Origin: Acestrorhynchus altus
Taxonomy: Eukaryota; Chordata; Actinopteri; Characiformes; Acestrorhynchidae
Assembly: GCA_034509495.1 (NCBI GenBank)
Contig: CM067509.1
Location: 8,406,689 to 8,470,688, forward strand
DNA: 64,000 nt
Direction of reading: 5' to 3'
Below the pieces are notes generated by a model that made no database searches, had not been told where the DNA came from, and saw nothing but the letters and a program-made list of their open reading frames with translations. The position numbers and the translations under genes were made by a program. Every line of letters begins with the position of its first letter. Position 1 is the first letter of the stretch. Of this stretch, positions 11,050 through 21,725 are shown piece by piece.

Positions 11050-14033
11050 GTAAATTCTCATACACTGCCCCCTTTTCTTATTGATATACACTACATCTTA
11101 CCCACTACCAGCAGTTACCAGAATCAAGAATACAGCCATGCAATTTCTGTAGAAAAACATTGGTAGTAGATTAGGTCTTACTGAAGGCCTCTGTGACTTT
11201 TAAGAGTGGCAGTGTCATAGATTAGCACTTTTGCATCAAATTGTCAAATTTCTGCCCTGCTAGACCTGTTCAGGGTAGCAGTAATTTCACTTTTACTTCA
11301 GTGTTCCAAACTGTCTCTGAAAGAATCGTCAGTACAAAAATTATTTGATATAAGATTAACGGATTGGGTTTTGATGGCCAAGCAGCCATACAGAATGGCA
11401 AGTGTTGTGGTACAAAGGAGAGTAATGGTACTATTGAGAACTATTTAATTTTGATGTTTGTTTATTTTTTATCACTGAAACTTTTCTAGTGGTTTAATGG
11501 CCCACAAAGATGATCAAAGATGAATCTCATGCATTATAGATATCATATGTGATGCAATTAAACCAATCAAATCTGTGCATTATGATAATCACTAACTCAA
11601 GTGAATGACTTACAGCACAATGCATACAGGGGTCCAGATAATGTCATCTTGTTGTCTGAAAACCAAATTGCAATACATTTTTGTATAACTCACCTCACTT
11701 CTGTGCAGCATAATGTTTGTGATTTTTGGCTTCACTTAGTTCATTTTTAATCAGGTGGGTTCCATTGCATCATTAGTGCAGGCATAAAATATTTTATAAA
11801 ATACTTAGACTTGTAATATGTAATAAGCACTTTGGAGTTGGAATTGCTGGGTGATATGGACAAAAATCATATCCCAATATATTTTAGCTGAATGGCCATA
11901 TATAATACAATACATGATGTGAAAAATACAATAAAATTAAACACAATGAAATTAATCTTTTATTTAAATATTAAACATACTGAAATTTCTTCTATATGCA
12001 CACTTATGCCCCCACCATAGTGTGTGTGTGTGAATGAGCACAAACAGGGCATGGAGGAGCAGAGTAGAGGAGCAGCTGAGAGTTTTCCACAAGATTAAAA
12101 TAGAAAACTACTTAAAATGTAATAACCCTATATAAACAACATATCTTGGAGTTTATATCCTGATATTGTTAGAAATATTGATGGAAATATCGATATAGCA
12201 CTCAGCTCTAGTTACAATTGTTCAACGTGATGATAAGAGATAATAAAACCCCAATTCCAATGAAGTTGGGATGTTGTGTAAAACATAAATAAAAACAGAA
12301 TACAATGATTTGAAAACCCTTTTCAACCTATATTCAATTGAATACACTACAGAGAAGATATTTCAAGATCAAACGGATAAACTTCATTCATTTTCATTCT
12401 TTCTTTTCAATTCACTCATTTTGAATTTGTTCTGTATTCACTTAAACATTTTCTTTGAGCAGTTGAAAAGGATTTGCAAATCATTGTATTAAGTTTTCAT
12501 TTATGTCGTACACGTCCCAACCCTTTTGTAATTGGTGTCTAATATAAAAACCATTAGAGACATCACAAAGGGGCCGTAAGGCAACCAAATAAAACACCAA
12601 TGCTGATTGCAAAAGTATCCTCTCCAATCGTCTGAAAAATCCTCATATGTCTAATAAAAAATATGCAGATTGGGTTTCACCCAAAAACAATGTCACAACA
12701 CATTTCATAATGCAATGTAAGCGTGAGCTTATCAGATACAGCCAAGTTGTCTTGTAGTTGTCTGTAGTGTGATTTTTTTTCCCCAGTCAACTGTTGTCAA
12801 ATCAGATGGATTTGATTTGTCCTCTTTTGGGGCACTAGCACACTTTTCTTCATTGATAATGTGTCAGCTGAAGCCAGTAGCACAATGAATTCTTAGGTGT
12901 ATATCAGGGTTGGGCAACTGAGGGCCAGAGTCCCCCAAAGTGGTCCAGTCCAGGTGCCCTGGTAATTAGCAGGTGTGTTTAATAGGGTGCTTGGACAGCA
13001 AAAACACAAAACTGTTCAGGAGACCAGCCCTCCAGGACATCTTATCTGCATTGTTTCCAGTAAATACTTTCAAACTCTTGAGGCTGCACTTCATTCTACT
13101 GCAAGATAATGATCCCAAAGATACCGTAAATGCAAAGTTGTTGTTCAGATTAAAAAAAAATATTAAGGGAACAAGACCCTGAAACATGCAAGCAAACCCT
13201 AACCCTATCATTGCTGATGTCCCAAACATTATGATGCCCCAAGATGAGGAGAACTGCATAAAAAAATGGTGAAACTTCAACATGGTGAAAACAAATTTAA
13301 TGCTAATACCCTTAAATTAACTCAATTAAGTACATAAATGTATTTGGTGAGATGTTCTAAAAGCAGAGGTAAATAGTGATGTTTGGCTGTCCACATACTA
13401 CATAAATGGCAAGTATTTTTAGAAATAAAACATTTTAGTTTCAGCCAGCTAGGAAAGATTTTCTAGATATTGCATTTGTTCATTTTTCATGGGCACAACT
13501 CAACTGTATTAATTTTGTGTTTTATTTTTAAACTGTGCCTATATACTAACTTGAAATGTATGTGTTGCAGTGCATCTTTAAAGTCAGAGATCAAGAAACT
13601 CACAGTTGTACATCTCCTAATATGGATCTTGGTCGCCACCCAGGTAACAGTGGCCCATCTGAAGTTACTATCCCACGATGTGGTGGCAATGCCATACCAG
13701 TGGGAGTACCCATACCTCCTGAGTTTACTACCCTCACTGCTAGGGGCCACGGCCATGCCCAAAAACAATATCAGCTACCTTGTGATCTCCATGATCAGTG
13801 CTGGTCTATTTTCTGTGGCTCCATTGATCTTCGGAGCCATGGAGATGTTCCCTGTGGCTCAGCAGCTGTACCGGCATGGCAAAGCATACCGCTTCATCTT
13901 TGGCTTCTCGGCTGTATCTGTGATGTATCTTCTGATGGTGATTGCCATTCAGGTACATGCATGGCAGATCTACTACAGCAAAAAGCTACTAGATGCCTGG
14001 TTCAACTCTACACAAGAAAAAAAGAAAAAGTAA
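10961..14033 (+). CDS. jagn1: Jagunal homolog 1, ER membrane protein
   Basis: Jagunal is a four-pass endoplasmic-reticulum protein of the early secretory pathway. In mammals it is needed for neutrophil granule-protein traffic and survival. Joined exons 10961-11049 and 13571-14033 (donor ATGAG/GTAAAT, acceptor TTGCAG, phase 2) give 183 residues, the same length as human JAGN1. The N-terminus reads MTSRTGPRAVGTDGSDF. Conserved blocks include VAMPYQWEYPYLLSLLPSLL, NNISYLV, AQQLYRHGKAYRF and VHAWQIYYSKKLLDAWF. The protein ends in a lysine-rich tail (QEKKKK), a plausible ER-retrieval signal. The 2.5-kb intron contains a MITE and a Tc1 scrap. Teleosts may have two copies (jagn1a and jagn1b); I cannot say which this is. 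Confidence 0.96.
12249..12538. mobile_element. Palindromic MITE in jagn1 intron
   Basis: The left end reads ccccaattccaatgaagttg and continues to gatttgaaaa. The right end is its decayed complement (tttgcaaatcattgtatt to ccttttgtaattggtgt). The inverted repeats are about 65 bp with roughly 75-80% identity by eye. There is no coding content. The family is familiar from teleost genomes, but I do not assign a superfamily. Confidence 0.7.
12900..13200 (+). repeat. Composite repeat scraps incl. Tc1 transposase fragment
   Basis: The part at 12905-13050 resembles a common fish interspersed repeat ('gggccagagtc' to 'agccctccaggac'). From about 13080 the frame reads LLQDNDPKDTVNAK, the region around the second catalytic Asp of a Tc1 transposase. 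Both pieces are truncated. Confidence 0.55.
13571..14033 (+). CDS. jagn1: jagn1 coding exon 2 (all membrane segments)
   Basis: Starts after gttgcag and carries all four hydrophobic segments. The TAA stop is at 14031-14033. A possible poly(A) signal AATAAA lies at 14528-14533 in the 3' UTR, with another near 15056. Confidence 0.95.
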
Positions 14034-14527
14034 AAAAGATCTCTAATAGACACATATGCCTAATCCATGTTGCTTACAGCTGGTACGCATGAAAATGTTA
14101 AGTGATAAATGTACATGTAAGATCCATTAAGCTGTGTTTATTTACTATTAATTATTTTTTATTTACTTATTTACATGTGTAAGAATTACATTTACAGCAT
14201 GAATTATGTTTCTGTTGAATAGAGAAGTGTTCACAGTTACAGAGTTGTGTACTGAAAAATATGTATTTTTGTTTTGGGAGGGTGTATGTGTGTATGTAAC
14301 ATTATTAAAACGAAGCCTACATTGCATGTCACTAAATTGTATCACGTTATGGCTTTTTTCTTTTTTTTTTTTTTACAGTATTGTGTCTTTTCAGTGTTCT
14401 TTAAAACGTTACTGAAAAAGCATTGCAAACTGCTAAAATAATCATGATTGTACATTACAATTTCAATTCATTAGAAATAGCACTCATTAGACATTTGTTG
14501 GAGTTGCTGTTTTTAATGAAGCTGCTG

Positions 14528-14533
14528 AATAAA
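14528..14533 (+). terminator. Candidate jagn1 polyadenylation signal
   Basis: Canonical AATAAA about 500 bases after the stop codon. A transcript end has not been shown. Confidence 0.45.
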
Positions 14534-15525
14534 CAGACCAAATCATCTACACTGGTTCTGAAAGTAGAGTATTTAGTGTTTAGAGTCATTTTAGAGGGTG
14601 TTGTCAAGACAAACATTTGAGACTAGTGTATACAGTGTTTGAGATTTCACATCATATGTAGCATAATCAGTCAGAACAGTTAGAAGAGTGTTTTTTCACT
14701 TGCAGCATGAATGTAGAAAATTGTTACAAAACTGCAGACTTGCATATTTTTGGAGAAACCACAGATTTTCAAGTTTCTCAACAAGGGGCTGTATTGTTTC
14801 TTCTCTTTGTGGAACTGTCAGTCCTCTGTGGACATGCTTTTCCATTTCTTTACAGAAAGGGCTGTTGTCTGTTAGAGTGGAAAGGATTGAAATCCTAACA
14901 GGGAGGCAGATACTCAAGGGACTAGATTGATCTTCTTTTTTAACAGTTCACCAACTTAAATAAGTATTTAAAATTTAAAGCTTCATCATTGCAATATAGT
15001 TGTAAAAAAAGTAAATGTACCCTTTGAAATCACCTGGATTTCTGCACTGATTATCAATAAAATGTGTTCTAAGAAAGTATAGATAATTGCAATCTAAATT
15101 TAAATGAGATCATTAAAATGATCTATTTATATACATAATTATCAAATTATTCCTAGTTTTCAGACAAATGTCCTACAGTGAGCATGGAAGTGAACAATGT
15201 GTTTTTATTACAATATCTTATTTGAGAGAGGGGTGAAAGAAGAAAGATAAAATAAAAGATAAAGAACAAATGTATGATATAATGATGTGTGTACCCTCAA
15301 AGTATTCAGGGTGAGGCACCGATAAGTAGCACAGTAACCAATGTATAATGCTTTTGTTAATGTTTGGATACTGACTGTCAAATCAGCAGTACAATGCAAA
15401 ATTAGCTAGTTTTCATGTAGTCACAGGCCTAACATTATCAAGCATAATTGGACAGAAGTCAGGAAACAAGCCATAGCAAAAAAATACATGCAGAAAAATG
15501 CATGGATAGTTTGAGGTTGAAAAAC

Positions 15526-15790
15526 AAGTTTGAACTAGATTGGCCATCAGGACAATTTAGAGCTAAATTAATTACTTTGATCACTACAGCTCTTTTAAAA
15601 CCCAAATGTACAGAATTCAGGAAACTTATCAACACACACACATGTATCTAATTACAGCATAGTCTCTCCTGCAAAGTTTGAGCCAGATTAGCCATTGGCA
15701 GAATACAACGCACAAATAGCTACTTCTCGTACAATCAGGAATCTAATGACTGCCTAGTTTGAGCCAAATCAGCCATTGGTAGGCTCTACA
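15526..15790. repeat. Three spaced copies of a 28-bp motif
   Basis: The motif agtttgagccagattagcca with extension 'ttggcag' occurs at about 15528, 15676 and 15758 with a few mismatches each. Spacing is about 148 and 82 bp, which is irregular. It may be the remains of a tandem array. Confidence 0.5.
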
Positions 15791-16339
15791 GTGTACAATT
15801 GCTTGTTGCAAAAGGCCTTGTATTATCCTAAATGCAGTTTCACAGCTTGCATCATTTCACAACTACAGTGCAGCCTGCTCAGTAATGTGAAGGCACTTTG
15901 CGTGATTTAAAGTGCTGACATTTTGATTGGCTTAAAGGGGTTTCAACAAGCTTAAACGAGCAAGTGAGTCTGATCGGCAGACTTACCCAATCATTGCACT
16001 GACACTTTATCTTCACTTGTAAATAACTGACAGACTCACTGAATGGCTGGAGATTACTACTCTTCTATTCATATCTCTTTGCACAGACAATATTCAGATC
16101 TTCTATTCATAGCTTTTGCACAGACACTTTACCTGTACATGTATACAACAGACAGGCTTACTGAGGCTTCAATTGTACTGTATTATGGTTACCTGCATAA
16201 TGTTTATGCAATTACATATTACTTATTTAATACTCATAACAGCACATTATTTGTTCTGTTCTTGTCAGTAGTTTTAGTTTATTGTATTTTAATATATATC
16301 TTATTTGATATGTTTTTAATAAGGCTTGATAACTGTGCT

Positions 16340-16412
16340 CTTTCTTTGTTAATTGTGCTGCTGTAATATGTGACTTTCCATCTGAGATTAATAAAGTTAT
16401 TTATCTGTCTAT
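16340..16412 (+). repeat. LINE-type 3' tail ending 'gattaataaag'
   Basis: The text from 'ctgctgtaata' to 'gagattaataaagttattta' matches the 3' end shared by abundant fish non-LTR elements. Related tails lie at 32395-32450 and 48735-48785. No reverse transcriptase is attached. Confidence 0.5.
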
Positions 16413-16919
16413 TAACACAAGTGTTGACATTTTTGGGATGTGCTATACACTGGGGAAAGCAGCTTTGCGTAAGTAGTAAAATTGTGCTAGGACGTACACA
16501 GTTTTTTTGACATCAGATGGGCCAAATTATGTGCCACCCAACTTAAATCCAGCTGATGGTCTCTACAGATAAGAATAAAAGATAAAAGATCTCTTCGCAG
16601 AGAAGACCAACATTTTTTTTTTGAGAAAAGAAATTAAAAAATGCATAGATAACACAGTTAATTAAGAAATAACTTGAATTTATCCAACTGTGTTAAACTC
16701 TAGTTTAGTGAACTGAACTGTTTCAGTGAAATATGGTAAGCTTTAGGGTGTGCCTTAAGTTTGGTCCATGCAGCATTTGATTAGTAAAACTAAGGGTGGT
16801 TTAATATGGGCCAAATGCTACACTGACCACTGTGGCCATAAGCATTTATGATGACATTTGGGTTATGAAAATAATTAAAATATTGCTTTCTGTTTGAGCA
16901 ATGAACTAGATTTGTACAA

Positions 16920-17110
16920 CTAGTGGATCTCAAAAATTAGAATAACATTTTCGATACTTTCAAAATAAAAAAACTTAATTAACAAAAATTAAACTGTCAT
17001 ATATTTTATATTATTTCAAAATGTGTTGATTTTGCTATAAAATCCAGAGCAACTTTTTTTAAGTGTAACCCACTGAAAATTATTAGCAATTTTTACTAAC
17101 AAATCAGAAT
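16920..17110. repeat. Possible Tc1 terminal fragment ('atctcaaaaattagaat')
   Basis: The string ggatctcaaaaattagaata resembles a known type of fish Tc1 terminus. A similar but diverged text lies at 49640-49843. No partner inverted repeat is visible. Confidence 0.35.
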
Positions 17111-17185
17111 TTTGTTTAATATCTTTACGTAGGAAAATGTTTGGCACAAAACAAACCACAGAGTTGTTGTTTTTTGTTTCAGGGA

Positions 17186-17330
17186 CACTACACACAGAGA
17201 AAGATTAACAATACATAAATGTGAACTACGCATATCTGGCTGAAATGGTTGGCGCCCAATATACCACCCATTTCAGCCAGATAGGCTTAGTTCACATTTA
17301 TGTATCGTTAATCTTTCTCTGTGTATAGTG
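17186..17330. repeat. 145-bp near-perfect hairpin (fold-back MITE)
   Basis: The left arm begins cactacacacagagaaagat and the right arm ends with its complement (atctttctctgtgtatagtg). The arms are about 65 nt each with about four mismatches, around a loop of about 15-20 nt that contains ggcgcccaat. Transcribed RNA would form one long stem. Confidence 0.85.
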
Positions 17331-17587
17331 CAGAACTGTAAACACTGCTGTAATAGGAAGTGAAAAATGTACAGACACAGGCTCCATAACTGTATAAAGC
17401 TGTTTGCGTGCCATTTCTTGACTTATGAAGACCATGCAGGAAATAAAGAGCAATTTGAGATTCAGCCCATATTAATACATAAATGCTAATAAATCCTGTC
17501 TGACTGGATTAGATTAGACTATAAACACACATAACCAGCCTAACATTAATATGTTAATTATTCCATCCATAGCATGTTCCATCACAT

Positions 17588-17673
17588 TTATCAATAATAA
17601 TAATGATAATAATAATAATAATAACAAAAAATTTTTATTATTATTATTATAACAGTAATTATTATTAATATTA

Positions 17674-17726
<53 letters not shown>

Positions 17727-17745
17727 CATTTTTATTATTATTATG
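17588..17745. repeat. (AAT/ATT)n microsatellite
   Basis: Interrupted AAT units switch to a long ATT run. Frames give poly-Ile or poly-Asn only. Confidence 0.95.
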
Positions 17746-17964
17746 GATATTTGAATTCCCCAGTGTCAAGACTGAATCAAACTTTCTCTCTGCTAGTTAT
17801 TACCTGCTCAGCACCCTTTAAAAAACCTAATGGTCTTGCATGCTTAATGTTAGCAGTTACATTTTTTCCCATCTACATTACTCTTCGGGTGTAATAATTC
17901 ATTAACCTTCTGAAACACCATTCTGTCACATGGCATCAAATTTCAGCTGAAAGTCTTCGCATCA

Positions 17965-18165
17965 CACCTCAAACTTTTCAGTATGATTAAATAAACATTT
18001 AAATAAAACTTTTCAGTTTGATTAAATAAACACTTAAAACTTTTCAGTTTGATTAAATAAACACTTAAATAAAACTTTTCAGTTTGATTAAATAAACACT
18101 TAAAACTTTTCAGTTTGATTAAATAAACACTTAAATAAAACTTTTCAGTTTGATTAAATAAACAC
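17965..18165. repeat. Higher-order minisatellite with alternating unit lengths
   Basis: Seven copies of a core acttttcagtttgattaaat with 'aaacacttaa' are present. Alternate copies carry an extra 'ataaa', so the array behaves as a dimer of two unit lengths (roughly 30 and 35 bp). Copies are nearly identical except the first, which implies recent amplification. Confidence 0.85.
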
Positions 18166-18589
18166 TCAAGCCACTTCCTAAACCAGCAAGACTTAACAAA
18201 GCAAGCCTTCATTAAAGACTTGCTGGATTTTTTGATACCCAGCATAGCACCACCCATTACCTTCCAGTGGTGCAGTCCACTCCACCGGGTACTTAAACCA
18301 TTTCCTTGTATTCCTTACACAGTGATCAGGTGATATCAGTTAAGGAAATTGGTGGTTATATCCTTTAATTTGGAATGCCCTCTAGGCTGAAATTGGCTTC
18401 TTATTCTGATTTTCTACCTTAAAAACTCTCAATACCAATATTTTGCCAGTAAATGAGACCAAAATATATACAAATGTATACAAAACTGATGGCATGTTAA
18501 GCAGACAGATAAGAGCATTTTATACAGTTATTTATAAACAGTTTATATATACTTTATATGCAGTCATTAGATAAAGGACAAACCATAAA

Positions 18590-19225
18590 CAGTCTAAACT
18601 TCAAGAAATATTACAGTACCATTTTTATTATGACCCTCTGAACTTGGCATTTGAGCAGATTGATTGAGAAATAATAGTTTTATCTGATCATTTTCAGTAG
18701 GCCTAACTCTAGATTTTCAAACAGCCTGTTGATTCTGACAGCAGTGTACAAAAATATGCATAACTGAACATCAGCAGCCTGAATTACAAAAAATACTCTA
18801 CATTTTATTTTTCTGACCCAATTTACTTGGCATTTGAAAATACTTTATGTTCAGGTCAAGAAGCCCTAGAAGATTTTCAAGTATTTTTTTTATTCTGATA
18901 TGATTGTATAACACACAAATGATTTTTAAAATCAAAATTCTATATAATTTCTGAATTATCTTCTGTAGCCTTTTTTCTTTTACCCTCTGAATATGACATA
19001 ACTATTGTGCACATCCATTGGTATCCATATCCATAGGGCACTTCTACAATAACCAATTCCTGTAGTCCTAAATGAACATTATTAAGCAGTTTGTTGAATG
19101 TAACACTACCTGGTGAGAGTACATAGACATAATCAAGAGCATGAATTGCAAGAAATATTATAGTGTTTGTTTTTCACTGTTTGTTTTTATTCATACCCTC
19201 CTAATTCTCATTTGATAAGTAATTA
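18590..19225. repeat. Decayed tandem array with a period of about 180 bp
   Basis: Related blocks recur at about 18598, 18778, 18955 and 19138. Each has a 'gaattacaagaaatatta'-like string followed by 'tttttattctgaccctctgaa' and 'ttggcatttga'-like text. Spacing is roughly 166-214 bp between sub-blocks. Identity is low, so this is an old array. Confidence 0.5.
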
Positions 19226-19439
19226 TAAATTTGGCAGTATTTTTTGTGTGTATGACTGTTTGAAAGTAGCAAATCAGTCAAAATTGCACAGCCAAAGGCT
19301 TATTTCACTTTATACGTTAGCTTAAGTTTTACTATCAAATAGTCTTTGGATTAAAAATGTATGATGCAGATTCATTTTGCACTATATTTTTTCACTTCAT
19401 TGCTCTGGTGATGTTTTTTGATTATGGAAAAGTTTGTTA

Positions 19440-19860
19440 AGTCATAAGAAAGTGTGAAATTGTGTTTATACATCTGCTGAAGCAAAGTAACCCCAAACCA
19501 TGACACTACCACCACCACATTTCACAGTTGCTATGAGGGTACTGTGCTCAAATGATTTGTGTAATTTCCGCCAAAAATGTCTTCTGTTACTGTGCTTTGT
19601 CTTGCTCCAATGCTTTTTATTTTATTTTTTTTACAGAAAGGGTTTCCTCCTGAAACCTTTCAAAATCAAATTCCCATATAAATCTAATTTGTTTGGTCTG
19701 ATGGTAGATGGTGCACTTGATACACATATCAAATGTGTTGAGAGCTACCTGTAGGTCTGTAATAATGTTAGGAATGTTGGAGACTTGTTTACACAATTTG
19801 GGGTCTGCTCTTGAATTTAACTTGGTAGGACGGCCTGAACTGTCCGTGTTGGCAGTTTTA
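19440..19860 (-). repeat. Transposon relic abutting the tfg promoter
   Basis: Phrases such as 'aaccatgacactaccaccaccacatttcac' in pieces, and 'tacagaaagggtttcctcctg', are typical of reverse-read Tc1-like elements in fish. The relic stops about 30-60 bp before the CpG-rich tfg promoter. Confidence 0.5.
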
Positions 19861-19884
19861 AATGTTCTTTTGAAACAAAATACG

Positions 19885-20011
19885 ACTGTGAAATCAGCGC
19901 ACGCGCGCGTCCTGTGTGTACTGCGCATGCGCGGCTGCGTTTGCCACGTCCAGGCTGCGAGCTGGAGCTGAGTGTGTGTTACGCCGCGGGATCAACGCGT
20001 CCAAACAGCAG
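19885..20011 (+). promoter_or_regulatory. tfg: tfg promoter and non-coding exon 1
   Basis: A sharp rise in CpG begins near 19890 and lasts to about 20360. A palindromic NRF1-type site lies at 19922-19933. The presumed untranslated first exon ends CAG with a GTACGA donor at 20012. The exact transcription start is not visible, and there is no clear TATA box. Confidence 0.7.
19922..19933. promoter_or_regulatory. NRF1-type palindromic site, tfg promoter
   Basis: TGCGCATGCGCG matches the NRF1 consensus exactly and is the same core as at 8880-8891 in the jagn1 promoter. Confidence 0.75.
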
Positions 20012-21139
20012 GTACGAACTTTTACCGACACCGTACTGACGACGCTCCACTCATTCACCGTCTCACACTTAAATACAGGACCAGGAGAGCTTTAAGAGTT
20101 TCAGACTGTTTGACTGCAGTCTCACAGCCCGACAACCTCCGCACTGTGACGCTGTGACTTTGGCATCCACGCGGCGGAACCGCGTCAGTGTGATCTCAGC
20201 GCTCCTGACCGAAGTTACGCTGAAAAAGTCTAAAGTCTGCTCAGATCGGAGGCTGTTTGTCACCGGCGGAAGAGTGGCTCACTTTCTGGCAGGAAGCTGC
20301 TGTAAAGTCTCCGCCTACAGCTCACTTTGTGACAGAGCAGGGAAATGGCGACGGCTTTATTAATGAATGTTTCTGGATTTAAGCTTCTGACCATTTTCTC
20401 TCTAAACTCACGGGTTAGGTTCTATAAAGATGCCTTTATTTAACAGCAGAGAGCGGGAGACCTGCGGATTATACTAGTGTAACGTTACTGTCGACACATG
20501 TTACAACGAGGCCTTAAATCACCACCCTGTTACCCCCGTCACTCTGTTACCCTCACATTAAAAAACTTTTAACCCTCGTCACTTTGACACTAACACTCTT
20601 ATTTTTACTCTCGATGTAAAGAATAGAATTAGCTAATATTTCTTTACTTTGTAGTCATTCAGATATGCAGCTGCTTTTCCTATGATTATTGACATTCAAT
20701 CACAGAACTAAGAGGCCTGGCCTAGGGTTTCCATCAGAGTCGGAGCAAGAGGCCAAAGTCTATGTTGGCCTGCCACATCATTCTTTTTGCTCTGACCCTT
20801 AGACTGTGCCATGGAGTTACATTAAGGTTGTTGTACTGTTCAAAGGCTGGCTCTGACTTCTTGGGTAGATTAGATTACAGGGGACCTCAGACCTAATTAC
20901 ATGGCCGTATTATCTTCCATACTGCTGTTTCAGGTAACTGTTCTGCATATTGTATTCCTTTTAATTAGCTTCCATTGGCAACTTGCCGTGGTCATCAGAG
21001 ATGAAGACTATGAGATCTTTGTGCTCCTTAAGTCCTTGCGGGGGGGGGCCTGAATATTGGTCTCTGTATTTGGGCTAATACAGAGTCAGTGAAGCACTTG
21101 TATATATTATCCATTGGTAAAACTGTGTGTCTCTCCAGT

Positions 21140-21725
21140 ATGAATGGCCAGCTGGACCTGAGTGGGAAGCTGATCATAAAGGCTCAGCTGGGTGATGACA
21201 TACGCCGCATCCCCATCCACAATGAGGACATTACTTACGATGAGCTCCTGCTCATGATGCAGCGTGTTTTTCGTGGCCAGCTCCAGAGCAGTGATGAAGT
21301 CACCATCAAATACAAGGATGAAGGTGATGCATCCTTTTTGCTGTCTCATAGTATATGAAAAAATAAATGTTCCTATGCTTAACTTTTATTTCTCATGTGT
21401 GCTAAAACTTAACTGCGTGATGGAGGTGATATTAAATCTGTAATGCACAGGTTAATACTAGAACAAGGAAAGGAAATTTCAAAGTGAGCATGAGATCTTT
21501 TTCACTGTCACTTTTTCTGTGACAATGCTATGTATCATTAAACTGACACTTGTCTATATGTGTAAAAATTATATCATCTTGAAGCTGACTGAAGAACAAT
21601 ATTTTGTGCATTCCTCACACTTCCTTCTAATTGTCTTGCAGATGATGACCTTATCACCATATTTGACAGCTCTGATTTGTCTTTTGCAATCCAGTGCAGT
21701 AGAATATTGAAACTAACTCTGTTTG
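21140..21725 (+). CDS. tfg: tfg coding exons 1-2 (PB1 domain)
   Basis: Exons 21140-21323 and 21642-21725 join through an Asp codon (GAAG/GTGATG donor, tgcag acceptor). They encode the complete PB1 oligomerisation domain, including the acidic DEDDDLITIFDSSDLSF segment of the OPCA-type motif. The start ATG overlaps the acceptor context ctccagtATG. Confidence 0.95.

Larger units (their letters stand above)
14620..19440. other. Intergenic stretch between jagn1 and tfg
   Basis: No exon could be supported. The content is AT-rich with a LINE-type 3' tail, a long hairpin, a triplet microsatellite, a higher-order minisatellite and a decayed tandem array, each listed separately. Between 14620 and 15500 and between 16410 and 16900 I recognise nothing. 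Confidence 0.6.

Noticed and set aside
17943..18257. 104-codon open frame with a repeated 'FNQTEKFYLSVYLIKLKSF' pattern
   Set aside because: It is the frame of the AT-rich minisatellite on the minus strand, with no flanking coding signals.
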